A stretch of DNA of 64,000 nt from Osedax fenrisi. Taxonomy: Eukaryota; Annelida; Polychaeta; Sabellida; Siboglinidae. Every line of letters begins with the position of its first letter. The first letter of the stretch is position 1. The notes under the pieces were generated by a model. That model was not told where the DNA came from, searched no databases, and saw only the letters and a list, made by a program, of their open reading frames with translations. A program made the translations under genes and the position numbers. Positions 23,106-32,440 of the stretch are shown piece after piece. The stretch covers positions 8,484,919 through 8,548,918 of the forward strand of contig OZ025244.1 in assembly GCA_964019155.1 (NCBI GenBank), in the 5' to 3' direction.

Positions 23106-24203
23106 TCATGAATGTATTTTTACAAATAACTTCTTTATTATATATTCATTATAACTTATAAATTCATAACTAAATACGTTATTTATAATAAACACATTTC
23201 CTTTTCTATATGATGTTTTATTATCTTTTGGCAATGAATTAATATTACGATGTAATTGATGTTGCGGTTGTTGTTGCGGTTGTTGTTGTTGTTGTTTGCG
23301 GCGTAGCATCACAAGGACCAAAGTCCATGTGCGAATGCTAGCACAGCCTCGAATGCGCTTTCCCACTGTGGCCGGGCATTCCTGAAGCCAATGCTCCAAG
23401 GTCTCTGCTTCTCCTTCGCAGAAAGGACACTGAGGTGAGGAATCACTTATAATACTTCTGTAGGCGGCTAATCTTTTGCAGTGGCCGCTGCGGAGTTGCG
23501 CCAGAAGAACAGCTTCCTTTCTCGGAAGCAGGATTCTATCCCGTCTTCCATCGTACACAGCCTTCGTCCTCTCATGGCTTATAGGGGGATCCGTGATTTC
23601 CTGGATGATTCGAGACCTAGCAGCTCGGAATGAGATTCCCTGGTACCCGTCAGTCCTTTGGTCCGTTGAGTTGGCCGCTTTCCCCGCTTCCTCATCCGCC
23701 CAGACATTACCTATGAGTCCGCAGTGACCTGGAACCCATTGCAGAAGGACACTGCATTTGACTCTGGCGAGATTTTTTCTTAACTCGTCCAGGAGCCTTC
23801 CGTCCTTCCTACCTGAGCCCTCGATGGCGATTAGCGCCGACTGGCTGTCTGAGCAGATTACGCAGACGGAGGAATCTGCCGCATATCGCAAGATCCACTC
23901 CATTGCCAGTATTAGCCGGCTACCTCAGTGTCGTATGAGCAAGTCCATCTACAGCCTTTACAGGAGCTAGAGTGAATTCTGCATGGGTTGCTGGCCGCAC
24001 CAGTAGTGATAACGGCAGCGCTTCCTCCATTCGAAATACCGCCCTGGGCTGACCCGTCCGTGTAGATGGTGTAGTCTGCCTCTCCTGCAGCACCAATAGT
24101 GGTGATGGCGTCCACTAATAGAGCGTTGCTGCCTTGGGTTTTCTTGCAACTGCCGATAAGGGTTGTCCTTATTGACCAAGGCGAGTGAACTATCCATTTC
24201 CAA
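23106..24203 (-). pseudogene. RNase H and C-terminal zinc knuckle of retrotransposon A
   Basis: Two frames. The first (24115-23912) has YTIYTDGSAQGG with the first catalytic Asp and TEV with the catalytic Glu. One missing base at VAG breaks it. The second (about 23930-23258) has VCVICSDSQSAL (third acid), QWVPGHCGLIGNVWADEEAG (fourth), LLAQLRSGHCKRLAAY, and CPFCEGEAETLEHWLQECPA, a C-x2-C-x8-H-x4-C knuckle typical of this group. The frame then runs through the microsatellite tail as poly-Gln and on into flanking DNA, so the native stop has been lost by a small deletion. Confidence 0.75.
23228..23300 (-). repeat. CAACAACCG-type microsatellite tail of retrotransposon A
   Basis: On the sense (minus) strand: CGCCGCAAACAACAACAACA then ACAACCGCAACAACAACCGC and AACATCAATTACATCG. 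Follows directly on the end of copy A's coding region and matches the tail of copy B. Confidence 0.8.
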
Positions 24204-25593
24204 CCAGAAATTGATTTATGGATAGTTCTTCCCTTGGGTACTCGTCCAACCCTAACTTAGTGCATTCATCCTTACTCATGTCACTGAAACAGTTCCTGTT
24301 TTTCCATCTGTGCGGAGTAGTGGACGAGACTAGCTTACGTCTGGGGTTTTCCTGTGGCAATCGTGCCGACTTCTCCCATGCTATTAGGCAATTGCGTCGA
24401 ATTGCGGTTTGGAAGGATGGTAGTTCTGCCTCCAACCTCAATCATTCCAGTGGAGTATCAGACGTCTGGCCTGTTAATACCCTCAGAGCCCTGTTCTGAA
24501 CCCGTTCAAGGATAAGGACGTTTGTCTTAGCTAGCCATGGCTGCCATGCCGCACCACAGTAGTTCAGCACACTATTGATCATAGCCAGAAAGATTCTTCG
24601 AAGGCTCCCGCGACTCCAACCCCACTCCTTTGACGCTAGAGACGCCAGGATTTTGATGCGCCCCAGTACCTTAGATTTGACATCTTCTACATGTGGGCGA
24701 AAGGTCAGAGTACGGTCATATGTGATGCCCAGAAACTTTAGTGTTCTGTTTACCGGTAGAGTTACCCCGTTCAACCGTGCATTTGGGCACCAACCCACTT
24801 CCTTCGGGTCCGTTGAGAAGAAGGATATCTCTCATTTGTGCGGGTTCAGCGTGAGCTTATGCTCCTCGCTCCAGATCCCAAACTTCTTTATAGCCTCTTG
24901 GACCTTACTTAGGGCCGCGATTTTGTCTCTGCTCTGAGCCCATACTGCAATATCATCAGCATACATGCTTACCTTGACACCCTCTGGAGCCACATCCCTG
25001 ATCCCGTCTATGTAGAACAGGAAGAGCAGCGGAGAGAGGACAGCGCCTTGCGGTACACCTTGATGAAGCTTGAAGTTTCTGCCTAGAGTGTTGTCGAGAC
25101 GGACCCTTGCTTTACGGTCCGATAGGAATCCTTTGATCCATTTGGTCATTAATAGCGGTACCCCTTTGTCCAATAGTATTTCCAGCAGCCTCTCTCTCCA
25201 TACCGTGTCGTAAGCCTTACTGAAGTCAAGCAGTGCCATTACCGTACGTGAAGCTGGCCGATCTTGAAAGGCGTCGCTGATGGACTGTGACAGACGCAAA
25301 ACCTGGTCCTCACACGACCTCATACGCCTGAAACCCGCCTGATCCTCGCTCCACCAACCATTACTTTCAGCCAGATAGGACAAGCGACTGGCTACCATAC
25401 GCTCCATAGTTTTCGCAATGCACGAGGTGAGAGAGACTGGCCTAAACGAGTCCACTTTGCTGGCCGGTTTACCCTTCTTTAGCAGAGGGACAATTACAGC
25501 CTCTCTCCATGACGCCGGGCACCTACCGTAACTCCACGACTCATTGATAATACCAAGGAGGTACCTCAATGCTATGGGTCCTAAAGCCTTCAA
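24190..25593 (-). pseudogene. reverse transcriptase of retrotransposon A
   Basis: RT domain in three consecutive in-frame pieces: 25593-24832 with SFRPVSLTSCIAKTMERMV, ALLDFSKAYDTVW (first Asp), HQGVPQGAVLSPLLFLFYID and SMYADDIAVWAQ (YADD intact); 24831-24442 with FLGITYDRTLTF and ERVQNRALRVLTG; and 24441-24190 with LRLEAELPSFQTAIRRN. The two breaks are TGA codons standing exactly where copy B has Cys (NPSKCE and TPLECL). The join to the upstream endonuclease ORF needs one base. Confidence 0.8.
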
Positions 25594-27662
25594 GAATCTA
25601 GGGAGATGTTATCGCTACCAGGGGCCCCTTTGGCCTTCATGCTATCTATGGCCGCCTTCAGCTCCGACAAGTTGAAATCTTTACAGCTCTCTTCTGCAAC
25701 GCTATCAGCACCTAGTGCTTTACGGATCACTTTTTTCCGGCGATCCACTTTTGCTATTTGTAGCCGGCTAATCTCAGCGTAGCTAGCCATGAAAACATCT
25801 GCTTTAGCGCGGCTTGATGAATAATGTTTCCCATTGTGTATGAGGACTTCGTTCTTGATGCAACCGGAATTCCTGCCGCTGAGCAATTTTATAGTATCCC
25901 ATATCTTGCTAGGGTCAGAGCTCATTTCCGCGTCTGACAGGAATTCCTTCCAACACTCCTCCTTACCCATCCGAATCAACAAGTGGACCTCCCTACAAGC
26001 TTCGACCCACTCAACCTTCTTGTCTGCAATGTAGCGCCTTAGCCTATTTCGTTTCTTTATCGCATCCCGAATCTCCATCGTTAGCCATTGTTTACTGTTA
26101 GAGGAGGCCTTTACTTTGCCAATGGATGATACCGCCGACTCTAATATGATCCTATTTAAGCGGGACGCTCTAACCTCTAGCGAGCTCTTTGTGTGGTTTT
26201 CATTCAGGGAGCGAAGAGTATCATCCACCTTCGTGGCGAATCCTACCATATCCGCTCTCTTCCAATTCCACCTGAGCTCCATAACTGGTTTAACCTTAAG
26301 CGCCTCAATTTGGCAGTCTATCGTGACCAGGATAGGAAGGTGGTCTGAACCCATGCATTCTGTAGGACTCCACTCCACCTTTTCCAGCCAGCTGCTGTGG
26401 ACCAAAGTTATATCCGGTGCACTTTTACCTCCCGTTCCGACATTAACGCGCGTAGCGGAGCCATCATTGACTACGCTAAAGTTGTTATTTAGGAGCCAAT
26501 CCTCTATCTTGCCGCCCATCTCGTCTTCTGGCTGCCACTGGTCCCATGTGTTAGAGTGCGCATTGAGGTCACCCCCTATCAGTGTGTTCTCCGCACTGGG
26601 AAGTTCTGAAGTCTGAAATTCATGACCTTGTAGTGCACCCCTAGTGGGTGGGCAGTAAACGTTTGCGCAGGTGATCTTGTGGAGAGATGCATCGCAGATC
26701 TCTACTTGTAGCATCTCGAGCAGTGACTCCCGTTGAGAAAGTTGGTTACACTTGACTGTGAAAGGTATATCTTCCTTTATGAAAGTAATCAGCCCTCCTC
26801 CTCTCCCAGATTCTCTATCCTTACGGATTGTGGAGTAACCTGATAGAGACGGATTCCTGTCCCTACTGCATAGCTTGGACTCTTGGATCATGATCAGTTC
26901 GATATCCATCTTCCGGGTCCTGTCCTCCAGTTCTACCATTTTGGATTTAAGCCCATTGGCATTCCAATATAGAACCTTAAGACTACACCGCGACCTGACC
27001 TCCGCTCGTCTAACAGCATTATCCTGTGGCTGTCCGGTATTCAGCAAGCCATTATTGATCTGGGCGTTATTGCATAGATCGCATTTCCATGCCCCTGTCG
27101 CTAAATACATGACCTGTTCAGCTCGGGATAACTTAGAGCAACTTTTGTGGCAGTCCCTTTGGCAACCTGCGCAGATTAGCGGATGAGTAGTAGCTCTGAC
27201 CACTCTGGTACACACCAAGCATCTTATCATCGAAACTGCCGGCCCCGCATTATTTTGGGCCCCGACAATTTGACCCACCAGTATGATGTTATTAGTGGTG
27301 GGCTGCCTGTTGATGCTCCTTGGAGACATACACTCGCAGCATCTCCATGAGAAGCTAGCCAAGGCAGCTCTCTTCACCCCACTACAGCTTTCTTGCTTGT
27401 GAGACGCAGCACCACACCCTGTGCACGTTAGGTGAACTTGGTTCCCCCGAATGTTTCTTCCACAGGGCTTGCATTTGACTCTCTCCGACGGTCCAGGGTT
27501 GGACTCGACATCTCCGGCACGAATTAGCAGATTCCGGATCAACAGGGCCGAGGGCAGCTGACCGGGCGGGAAAAACACATCCGCGAATTGTGGGGGCAGC
27601 GCTCCGTCCAGGTCTTTGTGGCCTGAGACTGAACTTGCCGTGTGATATGACCTTTTTGCCAT
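25590..27662 (-). CDS. 2A + double PHD-like finger + APE endonuclease ORF of retrotransposon A
   Basis: 690 codons from ATG at 27662. Residues 50-58 are GDVESNPGP, a complete 2A ribosome-skipping motif preceded by the usual hydrophobic stretch (LLIRNLLIRA), which should release a 57-residue leader. Residues 63-110 and 146-200 are two PHD-like C-x2-C...C-x2-C-x4-H-x4-C...W-x-C-x2-C fingers. The endonuclease follows: YWNANGLKSK (about 233), IQESK, GGGLITF, VYCPPTRG, GGDLNAHSNTW and GSDHLPI (about 440). A linker domain leads into the RT start (IKLLSGRN, KGAPGSDNI), where one base is lost and the frame ends at 25590. No separate ORF1 is present upstream, so the fingers probably supply the nucleic-acid-binding role. 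Confidence 0.85.
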   Translation of the reverse strand: MAKRSYHTASSVSGHKDLDGALPPQFADVFFPPGQLPSALLIRNLLIRAGDVESNPGPSERVKCKPCGRNIRGNQVHLTCTGCGAASHKQESCSGVKRAALASFSWRCCECMSPRSINRQPTTNNIILVGQIVGAQNNAGPAVSMIRCLVCTRVVRATTHPLICAGCQRDCHKSCSKLSRAEQVMYLATGAWKCDLCNNAQINNGLLNTGQPQDNAVRRAEVRSRCSLKVLYWNANGLKSKMVELEDRTRKMDIELIMIQESKLCSRDRNPSLSGYSTIRKDRESGRGGGLITFIKEDIPFTVKCNQLSQRESLLEMLQVEICDASLHKITCANVYCPPTRGALQGHEFQTSELPSAENTLIGGDLNAHSNTWDQWQPEDEMGGKIEDWLLNNNFSVVNDGSATRVNVGTGGKSAPDITLVHSSWLEKVEWSPTECMGSDHLPILVTIDCQIEALKVKPVMELRWNWKRADMVGFATKVDDTLRSLNENHTKSSLEVRASRLNRIILESAVSSIGKVKASSNSKQWLTMEIRDAIKKRNRLRRYIADKKVEWVEACREVHLLIRMGKEECWKEFLSDAEMSSDPSKIWDTIKLLSGRNSGCIKNEVLIHNGKHYSSSRAKADVFMASYAEISRLQIAKVDRRKKVIRKALGADSVAEESCKDFNLSELKAAIDSMKAKGAPGSDNISLDS
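27489..27515 (-). other. 2A (NPGP) ribosome-skipping motif
   Basis: Nine codons for G-D-V-E-S-N-P-G-P (residues 50-58 of the polyprotein). This is the D-V/I-E-x-N-P-G-P consensus with the peptide-bond break expected between the final Gly and Pro. Similar motifs are known at the N-termini of other APE-type non-LTR retrotransposons, where some also act as signal sequences. Confidence 0.9.
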
Positions 27663-27714
27663 CGAAGATGGACGAAGAGCGCCGCGAGAAGGCAGGTCGA
27701 TAGCTCTCCTGTTG

Positions 27715-27768
27715 TTGCGGTTGTTGATGAGGTTGTTGATGCGGTTGTTGTTGTTGTTGTTGTTGAGT
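27715..27768 (-). repeat. CAACAACCG-type microsatellite at the B/A junction
   Basis: Sense strand: CGCCGCACTCAACAACAACA..., CAACCGCATCAACAACCTCA..., CAACCGCAACAACAGGAGAG. It is both the 3' tail of copy B and the 5' flank of copy A. Confidence 0.85.
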
Positions 27769-30700
27769 GCGGCGATGCGTCACATGGACGTGAGTCCATG
27801 AGAGAACGCTAGGACCATCTTGGGGTCATCCACCAAGACGGACAAGGGAGGCGCCGCACCCCCAAAACCGCGTATACGTTTTCTGGCCGTCGCCGGGCAT
27901 TCTCTCAGCCAATGTTCGAGCGTCTCAAATTCGTCCTTGCAGTATGGGCAGTACGGGGACGAGTTCTGGTCGACAACATTCCTGTATGCTGCGAGCTTGT
28001 GACAGTGGCCACTCCGGAGTTGCGCTATGAGGACCGCGTCGCTTCTGCTTAGAGTCTGGTTGTCGTCTGGGATACCGTGATTTTTATAGATTTTTTTGTT
28101 TTTGTTGGTAATCCCAGAACGGTCGCCGTATACCTCTTTTGTGCGTTGGTGCGATGTGGGAGGGTCCTTTATTTCCCTTATTATTAGGGCCTTCACTGCG
28201 GCGTATGAGATCAGGGGCGTCTGAGTATCTGGAGAGAGTGGCGGGAGACTCGTTACCGTAGTAGCGGCGACACCTGCAGCTTTGTCCGCCCACTCGTTTC
28301 CGATAATACCACAGTGACCGGGTATCCATTGCATGGATATTCTAGGTTTCACTGAGGCTAGGCGTTTGCGGACGGTGGCTATGTCGCTGTCGTCTTCTTT
28401 GCCGGATCCTTCAAGTGCCGAGAGGGCTGATTGGCTATCTGAGCAAATTAGGATGTGGTCTTCCTCTGTTCCCTCTTGCTTTATCCAGTTTGCTGCTAGT
28501 AGCAGGGCCGTGACCTCTGTCTCGTACGAGGACGTCCAACGACTACCCTTACAGGATAACGTTTTTATCAGGGTTGGATTACTCGGGCCGCCTGTCGTGA
28601 TTATCGCCGCGCTTCCACCATTCTTTATACCCGCATCAGCTGCACCGTCCGTGTATATCGTGAACTTGGTTGGGCCGTGCATAGAGATTGATGATATGGC
28701 GTCTTCCAGTAGCGTTACATGGCTGCTATTCTTCTTCGAGTTATTAGCTAATCCCGTGTGGATCGAAACTCGAGAATTGTTGAGACATAGCCACGGTGGA
28801 GAGCCTGGACCGGGAAACGGTTTTATCTCGAAATCGCTGATGCCTAGATCGTCACACTCTCTTTTTGCCGACTCACTCCAGGATTTCCGCTTCCATCTGT
28901 GGAAGACGGGGGCTTCGAAGAGCTGGCGTCTTGGGTTCGACCAGGGGACTCTTGCAGACTTTTCCCAGGCCACTGCACAGTTACGCCTTATTGCAGTCTC
29001 GAAAGATGATATCCCTGCCTCAAGACGAAGGCATTCTAATGGTGTATCTGCTAGCTGCCCGGTCAACACGCGGAGCGCCCTGTTTTGAACTCGTTCCAGG
29101 ATAGTCCTATTGCTCTTTGCCAACCATGGCTGCCAGGCTGGACCACAATAGTGGAAGACACTATGTATGGTAGCTTGGTAAATGCGATATAGGCTTGGCC
29201 TTGAACAACCCCATTCCTTGGATGCCAGTGTGGACAGAATTCTAATTCGGTTCATCACTCTGGATTTTATCCGCGTAACGTGTTGCCTGAACGTTAGGGT
29301 TCTGTCCAGAGTTACACCGAGAAATGTTGGAGTCGGGTTCACCTTTAGAACGTTCTCCTCGATACGGATAAGCGGAGTCCAGTTCGCTTCGCTGGGACAA
29401 GTGGAGAATAAGGTCGACTCACATTTCGAGGGGTTCAGGACAAGCTTATGGGACTTGGACCAATTGGCTATTCTGGAGACCGCTTCTTGTACCACTTCCT
29501 GGGCTCTAGCCTTGTCCTTGTTCTGTCCCCATACAGCAATATCATCTGCGTAGAGGCTTATTTGGGCGTCCTCCGGAATGACATCACTTATACCATCAAT
29601 GAAGAATAGGAATAGTATAGGTGATAGTACTGCTCCCTGTGGCACACCTTGGTGCAGCTTAAAGCTTTTTCCTAATACGCCGTCGATCCTGACCATCGCT
29701 CGTCTATCGCTCAGGAATCCTCGACACCAGTTAACCATAGCCCTTGGGACGCCCTTGTTCAGCATAATTTGAAATAGCCTGTTCTTCCACACTTTATCGT
29801 ATGCTTTACTAAAGTCCAGCAGTGCAAGGATACTTCTTGATGGGGGGGTTGACTGTAAAGCGTTACTGATTGATTGTGTAAGTCTTAGTACTTGATCTTC
29901 GCATGATCTTTGGGAGCGGAAACCTGCTTGGTCCTTAGACCACCAACCGTTCACTTCTGCCAGATATGTAATTCTGTTTGCCACCATCCTCTCCATAGTC
30001 TTGGCGACGCATGATGTGAGGGAGACAGGGCGAAACGAGTCTATGTCACTGGCCGGCTTACCCTTCTTAAGAAGAGGGACTATGATTGCCTCTCTCCAAG
30101 AGAAAGGGCTTATACCCGTACTCCAGGATTCATTTATGATGTTTAGCAACAAGTCTATTGCATTTGGACCTAGAGCCTTTAAGAAGCGAGGAGCGATTTG
30201 ATCTTTGCCCGGAGCCCCTTTGGTTTTCATTGATTCGATTGCCTGGGATAACTCCACTGTACTGAACGGTTGACAGCACTGCTCATCTGCTCGCGGGGCG
30301 TTCAGTGTGTGGCGTATCGTCTTTTTCAGCCTGTCTTCTTTGTTGATGTCTAGCCTACTGATTTCAGCATATCTCTTCATGAAGGCATTAGCCTTCGCTC
30401 GGCTTGTCACGTAGCACTTATCACCATCAATAAGGGATTCATTCTTGAGGCTGTTTGCGTTTCGTCCGCTCAATGATCTTATGGTCTCCCATATTTTTTT
30501 GGGGTCGGAGGAAGAGGAGACGTCCGACAAGAAATCGAACCATTTCTTCTCCTTGCTTTCCTTTATGAGTGCTTGAACTACTCTGCATGCTTCAATCCAG
30601 TCTGTCCTTCTCGTACTCACTTGTCTTCTCAAACGATTTCTATCTTTTACCGCCTCCCGTATCTCTCTTGACATCCACTCCTTGCAGTTTTTGGTGATTT

Positions 30701-31098
30701 TCACCGTACCAATGTGCTCGGTTGCGGCTTTGATGATACTGTCGTTCAGAAAATGCATCTTTTTATTCAGAGTCATGTTTTCGACCATCTCGAGGTTTGT
30801 GTGTATGGATGACTCAATACATACTCTGAAACCGTCGAAATTCGCCTTCTTCCAATTCCATCTTAACTGGGTAATAGGAGGGGGGGAGAGGGTGGAAACC
30901 TGACAATCGATGCTTAAGATTATGGGTAAATGATCTGAGCCCAAACATTCACTGACTGACCATTCCGTTCTCTCGCTTAAACTGCTATGGAACAACGTGA
31001 CGTCCGGAGCACTGCTGCCACCAGTACCCGCATTCACTCTCGTTGCCGAACCATCGTTCGCCACCATGAAGTCTTTCTCGAGGAGCCATGCTTCTTCG
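27765..31098 (-). mobile_element. non-LTR retrotransposon B, 5'-truncated, same family as A
   Basis: Begins at a point equivalent to EDWLL in copy A (here EAWLLEKDF), immediately after a CAACAACCG-type microsatellite, and ends in the same microsatellite. 5' truncation is normal for LINEs. B lies upstream of A in the same orientation with nothing but the tail between them. Confidence 0.8.
27780..31067 (-). CDS. retrotransposon B polyprotein: endonuclease end + RT + RNase H (open)
   Basis: 1095 codons without a stop. It begins inside the endonuclease (VANDGSATRV; SDHLP about residue 43). It continues through the linker, RT with SFRPVSLTSCVAKTMERMV, LALLDFSKAYDKVW, HQGVPQGAVLSPILFLFFID and YADD at residues 506-509, then SKCE, FLGVTLDRTLTF and ERVQNRALRVLTG. 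RNase H starts about 800, with DG at 807-808, ETE, SDSQSAL and GNEWAD at 925-928. It ends with LIAQLRSGHCHKLAAYR and CPYCKDEFETLEHWLRECP. The ATG at 31067 is only the first Met of a 5'-truncated copy, not a native start. A lysine-rich insertion (near residue 985) is absent from copy A. All visible catalytic residues are intact. Confidence 0.85.
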   Translation of the reverse strand: MVANDGSATRVNAGTGGSSAPDVTLFHSSLSERTEWSVSECLGSDHLPIILSIDCQVSTLSPPPITQLRWNWKKANFDGFRVCIESSIHTNLEMVENMTLNKKMHFLNDSIIKAATEHIGTVKITKNCKEWMSREIREAVKDRNRLRRQVSTRRTDWIEACRVVQALIKESKEKKWFDFLSDVSSSSDPKKIWETIRSLSGRNANSLKNESLIDGDKCYVTSRAKANAFMKRYAEISRLDINKEDRLKKTIRHTLNAPRADEQCCQPFSTVELSQAIESMKTKGAPGKDQIAPRFLKALGPNAIDLLLNIINESWSTGISPFSWREAIIVPLLKKGKPASDIDSFRPVSLTSCVAKTMERMVANRITYLAEVNGWWSKDQAGFRSQRSCEDQVLRLTQSISNALQSTPPSRSILALLDFSKAYDKVWKNRLFQIMLNKGVPRAMVNWCRGFLSDRRAMVRIDGVLGKSFKLHQGVPQGAVLSPILFLFFIDGISDVIPEDAQISLYADDIAVWGQNKDKARAQEVVQEAVSRIANWSKSHKLVLNPSKCESTLFSTCPSEANWTPLIRIEENVLKVNPTPTFLGVTLDRTLTFRQHVTRIKSRVMNRIRILSTLASKEWGCSRPSLYRIYQATIHSVFHYCGPAWQPWLAKSNRTILERVQNRALRVLTGQLADTPLECLRLEAGISSFETAIRRNCAVAWEKSARVPWSNPRRQLFEAPVFHRWKRKSWSESAKRECDDLGISDFEIKPFPGPGSPPWLCLNNSRVSIHTGLANNSKKNSSHVTLLEDAISSISMHGPTKFTIYTDGAADAGIKNGGSAAIITTGGPSNPTLIKTLSCKGSRWTSSYETEVTALLLAANWIKQEGTEEDHILICSDSQSALSALEGSGKEDDSDIATVRKRLASVKPRISMQWIPGHCGIIGNEWADKAAGVAATTVTSLPPLSPDTQTPLISYAAVKALIIREIKDPPTSHQRTKEVYGDRSGITNKNKKIYKNHGIPDDNQTLSRSDAVLIAQLRSGHCHKLAAYRNVVDQNSSPYCPYCKDEFETLEHWLRECPATARKRIRGFGGAAPPLSVLVDDPKMVLAFSHGLTSM

Positions 31099-31122
31099 GT
31101 TGTTGTTGTTGCGGTTGTTGAT
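31094..31122 (-). repeat. CAACAACCG microsatellite at the 5' junction of retrotransposon B
   Basis: Sense strand CAACAACCGCAACAACAACA then ACCGAAGAAGC entering the element. Beyond it lies AT-rich genomic DNA. Confidence 0.75.
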
Positions 31123-31129
31123 ATTCTGA

Positions 31130-31800
31130 TGTTATGGTTTTGTTTTTTTTAGTTGGCCACTTATATATTATAGATTCATCGCTCTCTAAAATTATGGATT
31201 TTTATTATAAATAAATTAAAAAATTAAAATAAATGATTAACCAATATCTTTGTCAGAACTCAAAGCTGGAAATTCTTTTAATAATTTATTTTGTTTGGGT
31301 GGCTGATGAATTACTGCTTCTGTAGATTATATGGTAGCCAGTAATTAATATTACACAAATATAAATACTTTAATTATCAAATAATAATACGGAATTGATG
31401 TCTGTCGAATTTATCCGCTGATCGTAAAGTTCTCTTGATCCTAATTAATTTATATATATATACCCAGGCTACCAAGTGTAGCTCATTTGGTTTCGCTGTA
31501 GTTGCATTATATTGCTAATCGTAGCTATTTCAATACATATACATTTTATAAGTTTTGTATGTATAGCTAAACATAGATATTTCGATACATGATTAATTTA
31601 ATGATAATATTAGAGTTTCCCATAATAGCTAAACATAGATTTTCGATACATGATTAATTTAATGATTATATTAGAGTTTCGCATAATAGCTTTTGAATAA
31701 CATCATATATTTTATAATACAGGAGATTTAAATAATAGCCTAAAATAGCTTTTTCACTACATCATAAATAAATATATTTTACTTCACTTTAAATTTTATT
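31130..31800. other. AT-rich spacer with a local duplication
   Basis: Two direct copies of AGCTAAACATAGAT(A)TTTCGATACATGATTA (31566 and 31627) and a third degenerate unit after 31690. No coding block. Confidence 0.5.
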
Positions 31801-31811
31801 ACAAAATAATG

Positions 31812-32376
31812 TCATTTATAATAATGTTGTATAGATTGTATTATCGTAATCTCTTCATCATAATATGGTGCAGTATTAAATAAAATACCTCGGTGGTATA
31901 GAGGTGTTGTTGTAATAGTTGTATGTCCTACAACAATTCCCTTATTAATACCAAATAAATCAGATTCAGCTGGGTATTCATAGAGACTTACAAGTTTATA
32001 TAATTTACAATAAATATTATTAGAATTAATACTTAGAACCACAACACAATTTTTACAATTTTTAATTAAATAAATATCTCCTTTATTTGTAGTATTTTAG
32101 TTTTTCCTCTTTAATTTTATATTCCTCCTTTCATGTAACCTTCCTATCAGTTGTTTAACTGGCAAGGAACCAGAAGTTAGAATTGCCTTTAACTTTCCGA
32201 GATAAGATTCAAATGGAAATGTTGATACATTATCTAAATGGCCATATTTTTCATAATCCATATGTAGATGAGTTAGCATGTGTAGATTATAGGTCGGAAA
32301 ATCATGTCCATATATTTCTTGGCAATTCTATAAAATAATTAAAATTTTAATATATATATATATTAATACAATATTC

Positions 32377-32440
<64 letters not shown>

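Larger units (their letters stand above)
23270..27720 (-). mobile_element. RNase H-bearing APE non-LTR retrotransposon A (Ingi/Vingi-like), 2A-containing
   Basis: A whole-length but inactive copy. It has a very short 5' leader (27720-27663), a single polyprotein with 2A, two PHD-like fingers, endonuclease, RT, RNase H and a C-terminal CCHC knuckle, then the CAACAACCG tail. It is much GC-richer than its AT-rich surroundings. Domain order and the RNase H place it nearer the Ingi/Vingi group of APE LINEs than L2/CR1; the clade is inferred. Breaks: frameshifts near 25593, 24200 and 24110, TGA stops at about 24833 and 24442, and a short deletion near the C-terminus relative to copy B. Confidence 0.8.

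Noticed and set aside
24190..25593. Alternative genetic code with TGA as Cys
   Set aside because: Only two positions support it. Elsewhere in conserved blocks the stops are TAA or TAG, or TGA at Trp- or Gly-type positions, and frameshifts coexist, so ordinary pseudogene decay explains it.
27382..27799. Minus-strand frames with poly-Gln or poly-Thr starts overlapping the retrotransposon A leader
   Set aside because: They read the CAA-type microsatellite and then the real polyprotein in wrong frames.
27820..30903. Many plus-strand open frames across 23.5-31 kb
   Set aside because: All are antisense to the two LINE polyproteins; open because the region is GC-richer.
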